21,208 nt of DNA from the NCBI GenBank assembly GCA_032358255.1, contig JAULBX010029544.1:1-21208 (forward strand). The letters are read 5' to 3'. Origin of the DNA: Heterotrichella gracilis (lineage: Eukaryota; Sar; Xanthophyceae; Tribonematales; Xanthonemataceae). This document shows positions 19,648-21,208 of this stretch, piece by piece (position 1 is the stretch's first letter; every line of letters begins with the position of its first letter). The notes under the pieces are model-generated. The model worked only from the letters and a program-made list of their open reading frames with translations, was not told the DNA's origin and made no database searches. The translations under genes and the position numbers were made by a program.

Positions 19648-19972
19648 GGGCTTCCATACCAAATACAGTGGTTTGAGGCAGATCCATTTCATTCTTGCCT
19701 GCAATTGGATGCACGTTGGAACGCATGCTTCGTACCACTGTTCGACTGTGAGCATGCGCTGTATCACTGTTCGATGTCACTGCTCGACTGAACGCATATG
19801 CATGCGTTGTGCCACTTTCGTTTGCTACCACATGCAGATTACATGCCTGCATGCCGTGATTATCGTGGATGCAGCAGGTGCCAACCCTGTTGTTTTGCCA
19901 GTGCGTAGCTGTCAACTCGTTGCTCTGACCGTTGCTGGTGTGTAACCTGTGCACTGTGACAGGGCTAACCAG

Positions 19973-20008
19973 CGATGCACGTGCATCGTGCTGGCCATGC
20001 ACGTGCAT
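19973..20008. repeat. Twin GTGCAC-centred palindromes
   Basis: CGATGCACGTGCATCG at 19973-19988 is a perfect 16-base palindrome. ATGCACGTGCAT recurs at 19997-20008. Both contain the E-box/G-box core CACGTG, so they could bind bHLH or bZIP factors, but no adjacent gene is established. Confidence 0.7.
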
Positions 20009-20039
20009 CCCTGAGCCCGAGCTGTACTGTTATGCCGTG

Positions 20040-20372
20040 CACGCTGCATCGCTGCGAAGCTTGCTGTTTCAAACGGCTGAACCGACGTGGAGCTTGTTGT
20101 GAAGCTTGCTATGGGTCTTTTAGTTTTGCCTGTGCTTCGCTGTGAGTCACAGTGTGAGCCAGTGACCTTGCCCTAGTTCCACGTTCTGCATCGCACACTG
20201 CTGCAGCATGCTGTGCATCTCTGTGAAGCTTGCTGTTTTAACAGGTGAATCCGCTGTGAACGTGGCTGTTCCGTGCATTGCTGTGATCCTTGCTTCGATT
20301 TCGCAGTGCGTCGCTGCAGCATATGCATGCATGCTGTGATCCTTGCCTGCTGTTTCGCCGATGCATGCGATG
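20040..20372. repeat. Degenerate GTGAAGCTTGCTGTTT repeats
   Basis: Related words GCGAAGCTTGCTGTTT, GTGAAGCTTGCTATGG, GTGAAGCTTGCTGTTT and GTGATCCTTGC (twice) occur near 20053, 20099, 20223, 20283 and 20337. Spacing is irregular, so this is an old, decayed array. Confidence 0.65.
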
Positions 20373-20440
20373 TGCGACGTTGCTGTTCGAACGTGAATGA
20401 GGGGTGGTTGAGGGTTGAATGAGGGTGACGGGTGCATTCT

Positions 20441-20594
20441 CACTATGCGGGGGTACATGCTCACTATGCGGGGGTACATGGGCGCTATGCGGGGGTACAT
20501 GTCATGTGTCCCCGCATAGTGGCCAGGTACCCCCGCATGGTGTAAAGCGGGGGAACATGGGGTCATGTGGCCCCTGCCGAAAACCACTATGCGG
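20441..20594. repeat. 21-bp array with direct and inverted units
   Basis: CACTATGCGGGGGTACATG recurs at 20441, 20462 and (as CGCTATGCGG) 20483, a 21-base period. Inverted units with CCCCGCATAGTG follow at about 20504-20522 and CCCCCGCATGGTG at about 20525-20542, then direct fragments GCGGGGGAACATGG at 20547 and CACTATGCGG at 20585. It can fold into a cruciform. There are no unique spacers, so it is not a CRISPR array. Confidence 0.85.
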
Positions 20595-20627
20595 TATGGA
20601 AGCATGCATGTACCCAAAGCATGCCAC

Positions 20628-20834
20628 CTGCACTAGGCCCTGTTCGTGTATCACACTGTGGACATACTCGGTAGACACTTCGTTGTTCCCGAATTCAATG
20701 GTGGTATGCCAACCGGCCTTGGGGATTGCCTTCCCCCACTCCATCATCATCATATCGTGGTCCCACTGCATGCAGGCCACCCTACCAGCAGGTTTTGGAG
20801 CCAGTTGCATGGACCCCGCGCCCTTCACCACGAG
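20628..20834 (-). CDS. Possible internal exon, function unrecognised
   Basis: A 207-base open segment on the minus strand lies between a TTAG acceptor and a CAG|GTGGCA donor. It reads LAPKPAGRVACMQWDHD, then EWGKAIPKAGWHTTIEFGNN and EVSTEYVHSVIHEQG. Composition is protein-like, with none of the low-complexity bias of shadow frames, but I recognise no family. Neighbouring exons were not found, so it may be a remnant of a mobile element or part of a gene that continues to the right. Confidence 0.35.
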
Positions 20835-21130
20835 CTAACGGGAAACCTCCCTTCCCGAAGGGCAGGACAACATGGGCCATATGAAGCCTGCGGGTATAGC
20901 CGCCAAAACGAGCACCTACACGTGTGCCAAGCGGGCCAAAAACTCTGCAGACAGGCAATATTGGGCCTGTTTGCAAAAACCCTTGATGGTATTGTGGCAT
21001 GTCGGAACACGCATTGGATGCATGCAAGCATGCATATACAGTGGGAGCCACGTAACTGAGTAAGGTTTGTCAGGTGTTTTTTAAATCCATGTCGAGCCGA
21101 AACCACCTGCACCCATCAGGGCCTGCTTAC

Positions 21131-21208
21131 ATGGCTAATTTGGTTCCTATTGGCCCCCCAGAGAGGCCGCGGCTTGACAGGTTGAGTTTAAACTGGTCAA
21201 GGAAAGTC
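21131..21208 (+). CDS. Possible start of an open frame running off the window
   Basis: An ATG opens a frame of 26 codons, MANLVPIGPPERPRLDRLSL and on, to the window end without a stop. It is short and unrecognised; the opposite strand is also open here (FLDQFKLNLSSRGLSGG, stop near 21130), so the strand is uncertain. Confidence 0.2.
   Translation, partial: MANLVPIGPPERPRLDRLSLNWSRKV

Noticed and set aside
19472..19945. 157-residue plus-strand frame
   Set aside because: It reads through both arms of the inverted repeat at 19499-19647 and has no recognisable domain.
20441..20594. CRISPR array
   Set aside because: Units are adjacent at a 21-base period without unique spacers, and the genome is eukaryotic.

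Overview
The window looks like nuclear DNA of a chlorophyte green alga, most likely of the Chlamydomonadales. It carries two plastid genes typical of that group (the envelope lipid permease TGD1 and chlorophyllide a oxygenase, CAO). Its genes are split by many short introns with GTGCG- or GTGAG-type donors, coding DNA is GC-rich, GCATGC words are abundant, and TTTAGGG/CCCTAAA interstitial telomere-type repeats are scattered through introns and spacers. TTTAGGG argues against Chlamydomonas reinhardtii, whose telomere unit is TTTTAGGG. A Haematococcus-like alga is possible, but that is inference.

Layout: (1) 513-2520 (+) holds the last four exons of TGD1; its 5' part lies before the window. (2) 3756-6296 (-) is a four-exon gene for a class-3-lipase-like alpha/beta hydrolase with an Ala/Gly-rich repeat region; it converges on TGD1. 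(3) 7482-about 8150 (-) is a broken copy of the 5' part of the next gene. (4) 9257-13160 (-) is an eight-exon gene for a protein with a C-terminal MYND zinc finger; one in-frame TAG is either a nonsense codon or a splice acceptor. (5) 14603-17579 (+) is a complete six-exon CAO gene, divergent from the MYND gene across about 1.4 kb. (6) 17.6-21.2 kb holds no recognised gene: a long inverted repeat, palindromes, degenerate repeats, a 21-bp direct/inverted array and one unrecognised possible exon. All splice models were read by eye; every listed exon chain keeps frame through its junctions.

The most unusual signal is local duplication of exon edges. In TGD1 nearly every exon boundary present (acceptor sides, donor sides, and the stop codon) has one or more partial copies beside it in the intron or 3' region. 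One copy (1276-1368) keeps an AG acceptor, a GTATGT donor and the same 1-1 phase as the exon it came from, so it could work as a cassette exon. The MYND gene shows the same at two donors. These duplications are interleaved with interstitial telomere-type repeats, which suggests a shared origin in break repair. TGD1 (import of ER-derived lipid into the chloroplast) and CAO (chlorophyll b synthesis) both act in the plastid; nothing in the sequence shows the four genes work as a unit.
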